From a virus, in the IMG/VR virus record IMGVR_UViG_3300033183_000244, positions 1-29,192 of that record: 29,192 nucleotides of DNA. One strand, written 5' to 3'. Made by a program: the position numbers and the translations under genes. Within the stretch, counting starts at the first letter, position 1, and the number at the start of each line of letters is the position of its first letter. The notes beneath the pieces are model-generated. The model saw only the letters and a list, made by a program, of their open reading frames with translations. It was not told the DNA's origin and made no database searches. Positions 1-9,155 of this stretch are shown in pieces.

Positions 1-1546
1 CAGTAACACTGTTGCTTGCTACTGTAGCAGTATAAAGCACAGTATTGAAATAATCGTCTGGCGCAGTGATAGCTGGTGCTGGCAGATTGCCAGTGGTCAG
101 CGCAAGGAAGCCTGAAGGTGGCGCATAGTAGAAGTCACCAACGCCATTGTCGTCTGTGTTGCCCTGCGGTGTTTCTAGCCCCTGAAAGCTACTATCAGCC
201 CCAGCATTAAACCGCCAGCCTGCCGCTTTATCTTGGTCGGAATAGCCCAACATAATGGTGACGCCCTCTTCCATTTGTGAGGCGGTAAAGGTGTCTATCG
301 GGCTGTTCCCAGCTTCTAAGTTGGCTAAAGTGATTGCCGCTGGAACACCAGTATTGTTGCCATACCAAGTTCCGTTCTTACCAAGCCAGCACTTGCCACT
401 GTCTGCATCAAATGCAAATTGCATGATATCACCAGCGTCACCGCCACCAACAGTCTGAAGCCCACCGCCATTTGTGCTGTTAATCCGGACGGTAGTTCCG
501 CTGGAAGAGTTTGTGTCATACACAAACACACCATTGCCTGTGTTGCCAAAACCGCTGGTTGGGTAGTTGGGCTGACCAACTAAGTTATATCCATGCACAC
601 TGCCGCCAGACCCAGCCGTAATAGTTGTCTCTGCCCTAGCCTCTGCATACCACTTTCCTGACTGCGGAAACGGAATAGTCAGGCCACAGAAATGAAACTG
701 CCCACTATTCTTATACCATCTTAGGTTGCCCTCAGACAGTGTGATAGTAGTGCTGGTTCTGTCCAAAGGATTTAACGTAGCAAAGTTACCGCCAGTCACA
801 GGGCTGTCCAGCACGACATCTGTAGCCACTAGGTTGTTTGCAGTCCAGTCGTTGCTGTTGCCGCTTGTATCATCACCAATCGCAGAACTGTCTGAGAAGT
901 CTAGAAAGAAGCCGTTTGTTCCGAAGGTTAATCCAGAAACATCTTTAGGCTTCCACAGTGTATCGTCATACTCGCCAAAGCTGGTTGGGTCTAGGGCTTG
1001 CCCGTCTATGAAGGTAACGTTGGCTAGGTAGCCGTCAAAGTAGTCACGGCTATCAGTAAACCATGAGCCATAGTTTTTGCCAAAGTAGCCAGTTACTCCA
1101 GATGTGTTCCATCCAGTAGTGTCGTTCAGTACCACAGAGTTTGTAGAGGTTGTCTGCCGCACTCCGTTTACATAGGTTATAAACCTGTCATCTGCGGTTG
1201 CGTTTGCAGAATCAAAAATTTGCACGATATGATACCAAGCTGACGGGTCACGAAACACAGCATTTGTGACATGGTTTCTGCCGCTTGATATATATGCCTC
1301 AATATCATCGGGGTAAAAGGCTACAAAGAATGTTTCACCAGCACCATTTGTCGCACCATATATAGCGTGTTCCCTGCCTATCTCACCACGCTTGCACCAA
1401 AAACTCATAGTCCACTTTATTTGATTGGTTGGTGTGCCAAATGTAAATGAAAAATAAGGACTGTCACCGTCCTCAAAGCGCAGGGATTGGCCTTCCTCTG
1501 CGCCACTTGCGTACATCCATTGAGAAGAACCAACAGGGGTAGACAT
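1..1546 (-). CDS. LamG/SPRY-type tail or receptor-binding protein, 3' end outside window
   Basis: An open frame starts at the ATG at 1544-1546 and runs without a stop off the left edge, giving 515 codons. The N-terminal part (about residues 30-215) looks like a concanavalin A/LamG-type fold: Trp- and Tyr-rich strands, WYHIVQIFD, FITYVNGVR and FDGYLANVTFIDG. A second beta-rich part (about 290-480) resembles the SPRY-like repeats of marine phage tail proteins, with FAFDADSGKCWLGKNG and FYYAPPSGFLAL. Such domains usually bind glycans or proteins, so a receptor-binding or fibre-tip role is likely. The ribosome site AAGGAG lies 6 bases upstream and overlaps the TAA stop of the fibre gene, so the two are translationally linked. 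It is the most downstream late gene seen. Domain names are by pattern only; the coding call itself is firm. Confidence 0.85.
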   Translation of the reverse strand, partial: MSTPVGSSQWMYASGAEEGQSLRFEDGDSPYFSFTFGTPTNQIKWTMSFWCKRGEIGREHAIYGATNGAGETFFVAFYPDDIEAYISSGRNHVTNAVFRDPSAWYHIVQIFDSANATADDRFITYVNGVRQTTSTNSVVLNDTTGWNTSGVTGYFGKNYGSWFTDSRDYFDGYLANVTFIDGQALDPTSFGEYDDTLWKPKDVSGLTFGTNGFFLDFSDSSAIGDDTSGNSNDWTANNLVATDVVLDSPVTGGNFATLNPLDRTSTTITLSEGNLRWYKNSGQFHFCGLTIPFPQSGKWYAEARAETTITAGSGGSVHGYNLVGQPNYPTSGFGNTGNGVFVYDTNSSSGTTVRINSTNGGGLQTVGGGDAGDIMQFAFDADSGKCWLGKNGTWYGNNTGVPAAITLANLEAGNSPIDTFTASQMEEGVTIMLGYSDQDKAAGWRFNAGADSSFQGLETPQGNTDDNGVGDFYYAPPSGFLALTTGNLPAPAITAPDDYFNTVLYTATVASNSVT

Positions 1547-1555
1547 GGCAACTCC

Positions 1556-3172
1556 TTATGAGAAGGCTAGTTGTGGTGTGCCAAGCAGAATACGCCCAGA
1601 TGCGGCAACAATATAAGGCACAACATCAGTGGTGCTTGCGGCTGTAGATAAAGTCAAACCAGCACCGCCAGCAGTCTCATAGTCTGTGCCTAGGGATACT
1701 GTTCTGCCGCCTGTGCTATCCTGTATAAATACAATAAACCCTGACTGGCCTACTTGCTCTGTAGTTGGATTGACCAAGGTGACATTGCCTGTCAGTGTCA
1801 GCACATGGTTTTGATTAGCCGCAAAGTCCAGTGTCACATTGCCAGTGTTAGTAGTGTCTGTGTTTGTTGAACCCAGAACAGACTTTGCAAACTCTACTTG
1901 TGCGCCTTCAATCTTTAGCCTGTCATCTGTGGTTTCGTCATACTTGATAGACGCATCGCTGTCTGTGCCGAAGTAAATCTTCTTATCATCAGGCACAGTA
2001 ATCTCGCCACTGCTATCAGCAGTTACAGTCTTGCTGGCCTCTACAGTACCAAGCGTAGTGATGTCATTGTAGTTTATCTCTGCGGCTGTAGCTGTAAGCC
2101 CAAGATTAGTTAGCGCAGTTGATGCACTATTCAGGTCAGATAAGTTGTTTGCGACAGTCAAAAGCCCTGTAGAAGATATAGCGACATCATTCCAAGAAGT
2201 GCCATCAAAAACTCTGGTGATGCTTGATGTTGTGTTAAAATACAAGTCACCAGTGTCTACAGTAAGCCCTTGCCCTACAATGTATGTTTGTGCCGCAGTA
2301 TCATTAGCGTGTGCGCCATAATAGCGATCAGTGAAGTCATCAGCAGAAGCAGCCGCAGCAGCCGCACTTGCCGCCGCAGCCGTGGCAGAAGCCGAAGCAT
2401 TTGACGCCTGAGTTGTCGCAGTTGAGGCAGATGACGCACTAGCTGTGGCGCTTGTCGCCGCAGAGGTGGCGCTTGATGCTGCAGCTGTGGCAGATGCGGC
2501 AGCACTATAGGCGTCTACTATCAGTTCAAATTTTGTTGTGTCAGTAAGAAGGTCGCCAACACTTGATGCTGCTTTACACAGATAGACATTATTAAGCTGG
2601 GCAGCTGTAGTAGATTTGACCAAATCACGCACGTTATATGCTGCTGTGGTTGTGGTCGCATCTGTCCCCCGGAACGTGCCAATCTCTTGCGTGATAGACA
2701 CATCGCCGCTTCCGTCAAAGGCAAAGATTTTATTCGCCCGGTCACTGGCGCCGATTGTAAATTCTGCGCCCGATAGCGTGTTTGTTTCAGACGCCTTAAT
2801 ACAGCGGTCTATTTGTTCTTGTATGTTTTGAGCTATGAAGGTTAAGCGGTCTAGAGCATCCTCATGGCTTTCCGCTGGGAAAGGATCATTGTCGATGTAG
2901 TCTGTGCCCTGCGTCAATCCCAGATTTCTTTTAATGATGACAGTGACGCCGCTTGCCGGCGCTGTGACAAAGGTCACGTTGCCGCCGCCATCTGTGCCTG
3001 CACCGCTTACAGTGTAATCTGTGGTCAGCGTTTTTACGGTCTCTGTGCCGTTTGAGGCGCGCTCAATAACGCGCAGGTCTGCATTTGCAAATATCTTAAA
3101 AGTATAGGCAAAAACGGTTTGGCTGCCGTCCCCGCTATAGCTCACTTTTGTGGTGGTGGATGATACACTCAT
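1556..3172 (-). CDS. Tail fibre protein with T7 gp17-like N-terminus
   Basis: A 538-residue protein. Residues 1-125 follow the pattern of the T7 gp17 N-terminal virion-anchoring domain: a short strand-rich module with F-YTFKIF, L-TDYTVSG, V-IIKRNLGLTQGTDY and then DALDRLTFIAQNIQEQ. Residues about 220-275 are an almost pure Ala/Ser/Thr stretch that probably forms a trimeric coiled coil. The C-terminal half is beta-rich and repeats short Ser/Thr/Asp-rich strands, ending in GRILLGTPQLAFS. Fibre trimers of this kind attach to the tail tube and reach the receptor. The ATG overlaps the TGA of the upstream large protein (ATGA), and the LamG/SPRY gene follows at 9 bases. No peptidase or depolymerase signature was seen. 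The fibre assignment is strong; the receptor is unknown. Confidence 0.85.
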   Translation of the reverse strand: MSVSSTTTKVSYSGDGSQTVFAYTFKIFANADLRVIERASNGTETVKTLTTDYTVSGAGTDGGGNVTFVTAPASGVTVIIKRNLGLTQGTDYIDNDPFPAESHEDALDRLTFIAQNIQEQIDRCIKASETNTLSGAEFTIGASDRANKIFAFDGSGDVSITQEIGTFRGTDATTTTAAYNVRDLVKSTTAAQLNNVYLCKAASSVGDLLTDTTKFELIVDAYSAAASATAAASSATSAATSATASASSASTATTQASNASASATAAAASAAAAAASADDFTDRYYGAHANDTAAQTYIVGQGLTVDTGDLYFNTTSSITRVFDGTSWNDVAISSTGLLTVANNLSDLNSASTALTNLGLTATAAEINYNDITTLGTVEASKTVTADSSGEITVPDDKKIYFGTDSDASIKYDETTDDRLKIEGAQVEFAKSVLGSTNTDTTNTGNVTLDFAANQNHVLTLTGNVTLVNPTTEQVGQSGFIVFIQDSTGGRTVSLGTDYETAGGAGLTLSTAASTTDVVPYIVAASGRILLGTPQLAFS

Positions 3173-6100
3173 TTAATAATCCCCATATCTTTTAAGATGC
3201 CTCGTTCATTAAAAATCCTTGCTAGTTCCTCATTGCCGTCTTTAGCCAACAAACGGGGCAAAGCCGCTTTATAAAATCTATCTTCAGCGTTTTGAATCAT
3301 TCTTGTTTTCATGTCGTCATCAGCGTCTAAATACCGAGGCTGTATGGTCAACACTTTCAAGTAATCCCGGAATGTATATTCACCGCCGGCTGTCGTTGTC
3401 TTGCCACCAGCTGTAATGACCAGCGGCAGAATGACTTCATTCTTCGCAATTCTTGACAGTTCGCCCTGGTTGATTTTGTCCAGCTTTACGCCGCGTATCG
3501 CTTTTTTCTGCTCAGTCAAAGGCGCACCAAGCCGGATTAACTCTTTTTGGTAAGGCTCGATTTCTTCACCAAATGAAATTTTAAAAGGTGTCACGCTGTT
3601 CCAAATTGCTTGGCTGGGGTTTACGCTAAACGGTACGCCCCGTTCTTTTTGATTGCCTAGCATATCGTATTGATACGCAAAGTTTTCGATTTGCTCATTT
3701 ACATATGGCGTGTTCATCAGCTGCACGTTCCAGCCATAAGCAACAGTGTCATAGAAAAACTGTGCGCCCGGTATGTCCGATACCTTCTTAGGGGTGCCCA
3801 CCAATGAATACGGTATTTCTGGAAACGGGTTATCTGTATTTAAAGATTCGTTATACAGCAGCTGCACATCATCTACTGTGTAATAGCTTAATGGGCTTTC
3901 CACTGTGCGCTTTGCTGTATTGTCGAGCCTGTCCACGTTCCTGACAACGCTGCTGAACGGCACTGGCACTACGCCAGCTGTACCGCTCAAAAAGCCATCA
4001 GTGACGATTGTAGGGTCGTTATACTGCATTGCAGCAAAAACATCCCCAACGCCCTGCAGCATTGGCAGATCTCTGAAATAATCAACAGTAGCTATCGCGC
4101 CAGCTGTAAAAAGATTCAGGCGGTCTTCTGGGTTATAGAACATTGTTTGATATTGGGCTGTGCTAGCAGCAATACCCAGCAATGCGCTGACCGGCTCTAG
4201 ACCCTGATAGCTAACATAATTTAGCTTGCCATTAGGCAAGCCCTGTTCATTGTATATTGGCAGCGGGTCGCCATCTTCATCGACAGGCCAGCCCTCGCCA
4301 CGAAACACTAAACTATATGGCTGCCAATTTGGCGGCAGCATTTTGCGCGCTTGCTCATCCCTTGGCATAGAGCCGGTAATACGCCCCTCAATAGCCAAGG
4401 TATGCAGCTGGGCTAATGTAGCAGACCCCAGCGCTAGGCGCCCCATAGCGCGCTGCTGCGCCCGTGCACCGTTATTGCCAAGCAGGTTATTGCGTATTGT
4501 GCTGTTTGGATTTAACATTGACGCCGCAACAATTAGCGGGTGGCTCTCGCCTACCCGGCGCATTCCGTTTGTCGGCGCTTTGGCAAATGGCATTAGCAAC
4601 TTGCCCAAAAAGTTTTGCCTTAGTCTTGCTGTGCCGCCGCCAAGCAAACCATCGCCCAAATCGTCAGTCAGGGTTACATAACGTGACGCATGATCCATTT
4701 GTTCATTAACAAACTTTGGATCAAGCAAAACCATCATTGCGTCATCCAGAGCCTCTTGCTCTGTCCGACCAGCTGCTCTTGACCGCCGGGCTGTTCTCAC
4801 AGCTTGTTCATACAGTTCGCCCCGGCTAACAATAACTCGCCAAAAATCATCAGCTGCCATTAGCGCTGCGCCGGGCAATCTGATTATCTTGCCCAATAAG
4901 TCAACCGCTTTTCCAACCGTGCCGGTTATGTTGAGGTTTTCGCTGTCAATTGCGCGCAGGTTTGCTGACTCCACTTTATTTAGCTGGTCAGCTGGCGCCT
5001 CTTCTCTAAAAGTTTTTGCAGCGACAATCCATGCATCACGAAAGGCCTGATTATAGCCGGCTATACGGGCAAACACATCTTCGAAATGCAACCCTTCGGC
5101 AGTAGGCTCCCTGCCTACTATCTTTTGACCTGACCTTATAGTAGTGCCAAAGACAGCCCCAGTAAGGTCTGCTAGCACGTTGTACCCCATGAAAAGCGGG
5201 GTAGCCACGGCGTTTTTGATGTGGGTCGGAAAGTAAGACAAAAGCCCATTTATATAGACCTCCATCCAAACGCCTTCAATCTTTTGAGCCCATGAGCCAA
5301 AAACATATTTGTTAGCCCCGGCCTGACCACCTTCTTTTAATGCATCCAAATACCCAGCTGCCATTTTCTTGGCTAGGTCGCCGCCGCCGCTTTCATTTAA
5401 CAAAGCTGTCAGCGCTTCGTCTGGCACGGTTGTCCCAGCTGGGATTTTAAAAGCTTGCAAGGCTCTGGCTATTTCTGTTTGCGCGCCTTTAGCTTTCATT
5501 TGAATGCCAGCATGAATAGACATCTGCCGCCGGAAATCGACAAGCAGCTGGGGGCTGCCCTCGCCTGCCTGTATGCGCTTTGCCATATCTTCTAGCCGGG
5601 CGGCTGACCGCTGCAGCAAAATACGGACAGCGGTCATTTCTTCAGCATTTAGGGTTTGACCAGCTTTTAGCCGTAGTGTTTTTTTAGTAAGACCAAGCTC
5701 GTCTGCCAGCAATTGGTCAGCTGCTGCCAGTGTCTCATTGTTTGTTCTAATGCCACGCTTCTGCGCTTCGGTAGGCTTTGCTATAATCTCAGAGGTTGCA
5801 TTAATGACGCGGTTTATATCCTCGCCACCCTCAAACTTATCAAAGTTAAAATCAATGCCCACACCATCATCAACCATGCCCGGCTGGGTAATCATGGTGA
5901 TTAGGTCTTCTGCGTCACCTTCATCAGCCAGCCCGGTGCTAAAACCTCTGCGCGCTTTTTCTGCTGTCTGAGCCACTTGCTCATTAGGCGCTAATTCTGG
6001 CTGGGCTGGTATAGCTACATCTTCGCCTAGCTCGTCTAGCTCTCTTTGTGTTGGCGTCTGTATTGCCTGCCCGGCATCGCCGCCAGCATCCTGGAAGCGC

Positions 6101-6402
6101 TGCAGCCCCTCTTCAGACAGCGCGTCTTCTGCCAGCTTGGCCTGCGTTTCTTTAACGGTCGTGCCCTCTGGCATCACACCTTCGGTCACAGGCTCAGGCA
6201 CACGACCGGCCACACCATCAGCCAGCTTGTCAGTAGACCTGCCAGGAGCAGCCTTCTCAAATGCGTCTAGCAGCAGTTTTACAGTTTTGCCTCTAGCTGA
6301 TGCTTTGACGATGCCGTCTTGTTGCCCAGGTGTGCTTGACGCCATGCGTCGCACCCCGCCAGACTGCGTAGCCTCTAGCGCTTGTTGTCCAGGTGTTGCC
6401 AT
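3169..6402 (-). CDS. Large virion (ejection-type) protein with DarB/polyvalent-like segment
   Basis: About 1077 residues from the ATG at 6400-6402, which has GAGGAA 6 bases upstream. An earlier in-frame ATG at 6430-6432 lies in the loop of a terminator hairpin and is unlikely. The N-terminus carries two TPGQQ motifs about 25 residues apart. The middle holds a pattern I know from very large phage polyvalent and ejected proteins: a hydrophobic VYINGLLSYFPTHIKNAV segment, then DDFWRVIVSRGELYEQA, then ASRYVTLTDDLG and PFAKAPTN. Such segments contain membrane-seeking helices. The position after the gp15/gp16-like genes and before the fibre fits an internal virion protein released with the DNA. No enzymatic motif was found. 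Its exact role (ejection channel, anti-restriction as in DarB, or other) is open. Confidence 0.72.
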   Translation of the reverse strand: MATPGQQALEATQSGGVRRMASSTPGQQDGIVKASARGKTVKLLLDAFEKAAPGRSTDKLADGVAGRVPEPVTEGVMPEGTTVKETQAKLAEDALSEEGLQRFQDAGGDAGQAIQTPTQRELDELGEDVAIPAQPELAPNEQVAQTAEKARRGFSTGLADEGDAEDLITMITQPGMVDDGVGIDFNFDKFEGGEDINRVINATSEIIAKPTEAQKRGIRTNNETLAAADQLLADELGLTKKTLRLKAGQTLNAEEMTAVRILLQRSAARLEDMAKRIQAGEGSPQLLVDFRRQMSIHAGIQMKAKGAQTEIARALQAFKIPAGTTVPDEALTALLNESGGGDLAKKMAAGYLDALKEGGQAGANKYVFGSWAQKIEGVWMEVYINGLLSYFPTHIKNAVATPLFMGYNVLADLTGAVFGTTIRSGQKIVGREPTAEGLHFEDVFARIAGYNQAFRDAWIVAAKTFREEAPADQLNKVESANLRAIDSENLNITGTVGKAVDLLGKIIRLPGAALMAADDFWRVIVSRGELYEQAVRTARRSRAAGRTEQEALDDAMMVLLDPKFVNEQMDHASRYVTLTDDLGDGLLGGGTARLRQNFLGKLLMPFAKAPTNGMRRVGESHPLIVAASMLNPNSTIRNNLLGNNGARAQQRAMGRLALGSATLAQLHTLAIEGRITGSMPRDEQARKMLPPNWQPYSLVFRGEGWPVDEDGDPLPIYNEQGLPNGKLNYVSYQGLEPVSALLGIAASTAQYQTMFYNPEDRLNLFTAGAIATVDYFRDLPMLQGVGDVFAAMQYNDPTIVTDGFLSGTAGVVPVPFSSVVRNVDRLDNTAKRTVESPLSYYTVDDVQLLYNESLNTDNPFPEIPYSLVGTPKKVSDIPGAQFFYDTVAYGWNVQLMNTPYVNEQIENFAYQYDMLGNQKERGVPFSVNPSQAIWNSVTPFKISFGEEIEPYQKELIRLGAPLTEQKKAIRGVKLDKINQGELSRIAKNEVILPLVITAGGKTTTAGGEYTFRDYLKVLTIQPRYLDADDDMKTRMIQNAEDRFYKAALPRLLAKDGNEELARIFNERGILKDMGIIK

Positions 6403-6420
6403 AAAATTCCTCAAATAAAA

Positions 6421-6440
6421 AGGGCGCCGCATGGCGCCCT
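6421..6440 (-). terminator. Rho-independent terminator before the large ejection-type gene
   Basis: On the minus strand an 8-bp perfect stem, AGGGCGCC / GGCGCCCT, with a 4-base ATGC loop is followed at once by TTTTTATTT. It lies between the stop of the 878-residue gene and the start of the 1077-residue gene. The T tract is on the minus side only, so it acts on late transcription. Read-through must occur for the fibre genes unless a promoter lies nearby. Confidence 0.85.
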
Positions 6441-6518
6441 AAGCATATATAGATATTACCCGATTTTCGGTGCGTTGGCTACCGTGATTTATTATCAGCT
6501 GTTTTGGTTTCAGCCGTT

Positions 6519-9155
6519 TCAGTTGCCTTCGGCTTTGTCGAGAAGTTGTCCGAAGAAGTTCTCAAGTTCTTGGCGGTTAGAATCGAGTACCCCGACCCCT
6601 GATTCCGCATTTTCTCCGGGCTGTCTACTAAAGTAACTTTTGTAACTGCCACCGCTAGGTTCCTCCGTCCAATCATTACGCAGCTTGGTCAGGTCGGCTT
6701 CCATTACGTCTACCGAAACATCCAAGCCAAGCCCATCAGTTATATCAGATAATTTGTTATTTGCAAAATCCATAATGTATTCTTGCGCTTTTGCCTTGGT
6801 CAATGGGCTCTGTTTAATCGCCGTATCATCAATAAGAATACGGATGCCTGGCTTGCCTTCAATAACGATTGGCTGATAGCCCCGGAACAAACCGTTGGGC
6901 TCTTCGCCGATAATGCCGTCAAACAGCTGTGTTAACATATCGCCTTCGCGCAGCTGATTGCCATTTTCCTCAATGATATCAACCGCAAAATGTTTCGGGT
7001 TTTTAGTTATTGTTTTGGGTGCGTTTACCCATACTTCTGTTTGATTTAGATAATAGCCAAGCCGAGCAGCTGCTTCAATAGCTGTGTCGCGCGAAGCAAT
7101 TGCCTGCTGCACAGTTGAGGGGTTTTGGAATAACTCCCAGCCCCCAGTGCCGTGTACATTTTCGCCCAGCTTAATGCCCATTTCGCCATTGACCATATCA
7201 ATAGCTTTAGCAGTCACCTGGTTATTAATGTCTATACGCAATTTATCTGACAAATCAGAATACCTAGTGCCAAATTTTTCTGCCCAGGGCGAACCTGCGC
7301 CGGGGCCAGCTTCCATTGAGATCCGTCTGGTGTTTTGAGCAAAAGCTGTTCTAACATCACCGCCCTGACCAGTGTTACCCGTCATGCGTGATAACTGCAT
7401 CCAGCCAATAGCCTGTACCTCAGCAGGCTCCCAATCGTTTTTACCCTGCCAAGATATGTCATTTAAATATTGTGTCAGGCGGTGGCCAAACTGCGCTCTA
7501 TTTTCATACATATTGCCTTTTATACCACCACCGCCAAAATCTATGGCCAAGTTGTTTGGCACATTATAACCAAGACGTTTCAAGTGATTTATGAAAGTTG
7601 CGTCAACCAGCCCTGTGTCTCTAGCTGTATGGATATCCACAACAAACGGGCTGCCGCCGTCTGGGCTATTGTTCATGTATGACCGCACATTTTTGCCATA
7701 CCCGCTATCCAGGAAATCAGATATCTTTTGACCGGCGCCTTCCCTGACCTCTGATGCCGTCAGTATGTCAATGACAATCTTATTCGCGGACGGCAGACCC
7801 TTACCCTGCAGTTCTTCTTTAGGTACGCCCCGTTGTATCTGTTCATAAACAAACAACACATCGCCCAGGGCTTGAGAAGGTGAGCGCTGCTGGTTCCCAG
7901 CAAACCAGGCATCAACCAGCTTGGCCATTTCTGTTGGGTTGCCCCCAGCCCTTTCTTTGAACTCACCAAAGACAATTTTATACCAATCAGCTGCCTCTTT
8001 AATTTCTTCTGGTGACATAGCAGCGTCAATTCTTTGCACCCAATCCTGAGGCTCGATATCACCCACTACCACATCAGGCAACCCAGACCCAGCTGATGCC
8101 GATATAACCGTCCTGGGGTTTTTCGGGGCGCCGGGGTAATCTGTGCCGGTGGCCTCTGCTTCTTCTATTCTTTTGTTGTGCAGACGTAATTCGTTAGCTG
8201 CCTTTTCTGGGTTTAATATTAGGCCGCCTTCATCTTTGACGCCGTCCTTAACAAAAGCGCGGAACAGTGTTTTGACTGCTGCGCTGCGACTGCCAGCCTC
8301 TGCTTCTTCTGAACCAGCAACAGCGCCAGCTGCTAGCCCGGCGCCTGCCGTCTTCCATGGGATCATCTTGGCAGCTGTGATGGCTAGCCTGACAGCGCCC
8401 TCTAATGCGAAACCAGCAGCCATACCATCTACTGTATTTCTTGCCCTGTTGATAAACGCGGCATCATCGCTGTGCTTTTCAACGACTGACATAATCGCGT
8501 TGCCAAACGCGCTTCGCTCTTGCGGAGTCGCACCATCCAGCGCCTTTGTTAGTTCTTCTGCTATTGTTGGCGTTTCTGCTTCAAAAGCTGCGTAATCAGC
8601 CAATGCGCCCCACATCAAACCGCGCACATATGGGTTGAATGATGTAAAGGCCTTGAGCGCTTGTGCTGCAGGCACAGCGCCAATAGTAAACTGACCGCCA
8701 AGTTCTGACAGGGTGCCCAGTATTTCATTGTCATAATTCTGCGACAGATAATCCTGATAACGTTGCCGCGCTGGTTCCGGCACTAGCGCATTAACGCCCT
8801 GCACATATTTGTTTTTTACCTCAGTTAAAAATTCTGAACCCATAAAAGGTTTTTCTGAACCCAGCCCAATCTTTTCTAGGCCAGCGTTTACAAAGTCTAC
8901 TGGCGCGCCCAGAGTGTCTGGTATTGCTTGCAGTATGCTTTCAGCGCCTGCCTCAGCGCCTTTGACCAGCCCCAGGCTTATGTCACCCATAGCGCCGCCT
9001 GGTTGCGTCTTTGGCTGTGGCTGACCAAAATTTTTGAGCGGTATGTTAGCGTCAATTTGCTCACGAAAGCTTTTGGGGTTATTCAAAGCCCCCATAAGGT
9101 AGCGCTGCGCTTCGGCTGCTTCATATGCGTCTAGCTGTTCGCTTTCGTAATCCAT
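6519..9155 (-). CDS. Large internal virion protein (gp16 position)
   Basis: An 878-residue protein whose ATG overlaps the TAA of the upstream internal virion gene (TAATG), so the two are co-translated. Residues about 70-290 are rich in Ala/Gly and amphipathic stretches (SLGLVKGAEAGAESILQAIPDTLG; AGAGLAAGAVAGSEEAEAG), the kind seen in ejected proteins that enter membranes. From about residue 390 on there is a soluble, well-conserved-looking region (WYKIVFGEFKERAGGNPTEM, then QALGDVLFVYEQ, DFLDSGYGKNVRSYM, VDIHTARDTG) that resembles a domain of unknown function of large phage polyvalent proteins (I think of DUF7178, not certain). The T7 counterpart by position is gp16, but I see no lysozyme or transglycosylase motif, so only the position and size are shared. 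The gene ends 79 bases before the terminator hairpin. Confidence 0.72.
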   Translation of the reverse strand: MDYESEQLDAYEAAEAQRYLMGALNNPKSFREQIDANIPLKNFGQPQPKTQPGGAMGDISLGLVKGAEAGAESILQAIPDTLGAPVDFVNAGLEKIGLGSEKPFMGSEFLTEVKNKYVQGVNALVPEPARQRYQDYLSQNYDNEILGTLSELGGQFTIGAVPAAQALKAFTSFNPYVRGLMWGALADYAAFEAETPTIAEELTKALDGATPQERSAFGNAIMSVVEKHSDDAAFINRARNTVDGMAAGFALEGAVRLAITAAKMIPWKTAGAGLAAGAVAGSEEAEAGSRSAAVKTLFRAFVKDGVKDEGGLILNPEKAANELRLHNKRIEEAEATGTDYPGAPKNPRTVISASAGSGLPDVVVGDIEPQDWVQRIDAAMSPEEIKEAADWYKIVFGEFKERAGGNPTEMAKLVDAWFAGNQQRSPSQALGDVLFVYEQIQRGVPKEELQGKGLPSANKIVIDILTASEVREGAGQKISDFLDSGYGKNVRSYMNNSPDGGSPFVVDIHTARDTGLVDATFINHLKRLGYNVPNNLAIDFGGGGIKGNMYENRAQFGHRLTQYLNDISWQGKNDWEPAEVQAIGWMQLSRMTGNTGQGGDVRTAFAQNTRRISMEAGPGAGSPWAEKFGTRYSDLSDKLRIDINNQVTAKAIDMVNGEMGIKLGENVHGTGGWELFQNPSTVQQAIASRDTAIEAAARLGYYLNQTEVWVNAPKTITKNPKHFAVDIIEENGNQLREGDMLTQLFDGIIGEEPNGLFRGYQPIVIEGKPGIRILIDDTAIKQSPLTKAKAQEYIMDFANNKLSDITDGLGLDVSVDVMEADLTKLRNDWTEEPSGGSYKSYFSRQPGENAESGVGVLDSNRQELENFFGQLLDKAEGN

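Noticed and set aside
2335-2515. GCC/GCA-rich near-repeats in the fibre gene read as a mobile or CRISPR repeat
   Set aside because: They simply encode an Ala/Ser-rich coiled coil and vary in sequence.
6479-6676. 65-codon minus frame overlapping the end of the 878-residue gene
   Set aside because: Almost wholly inside a well-supported gene; low-complexity Thr/Lys text; ATG without ribosome site.
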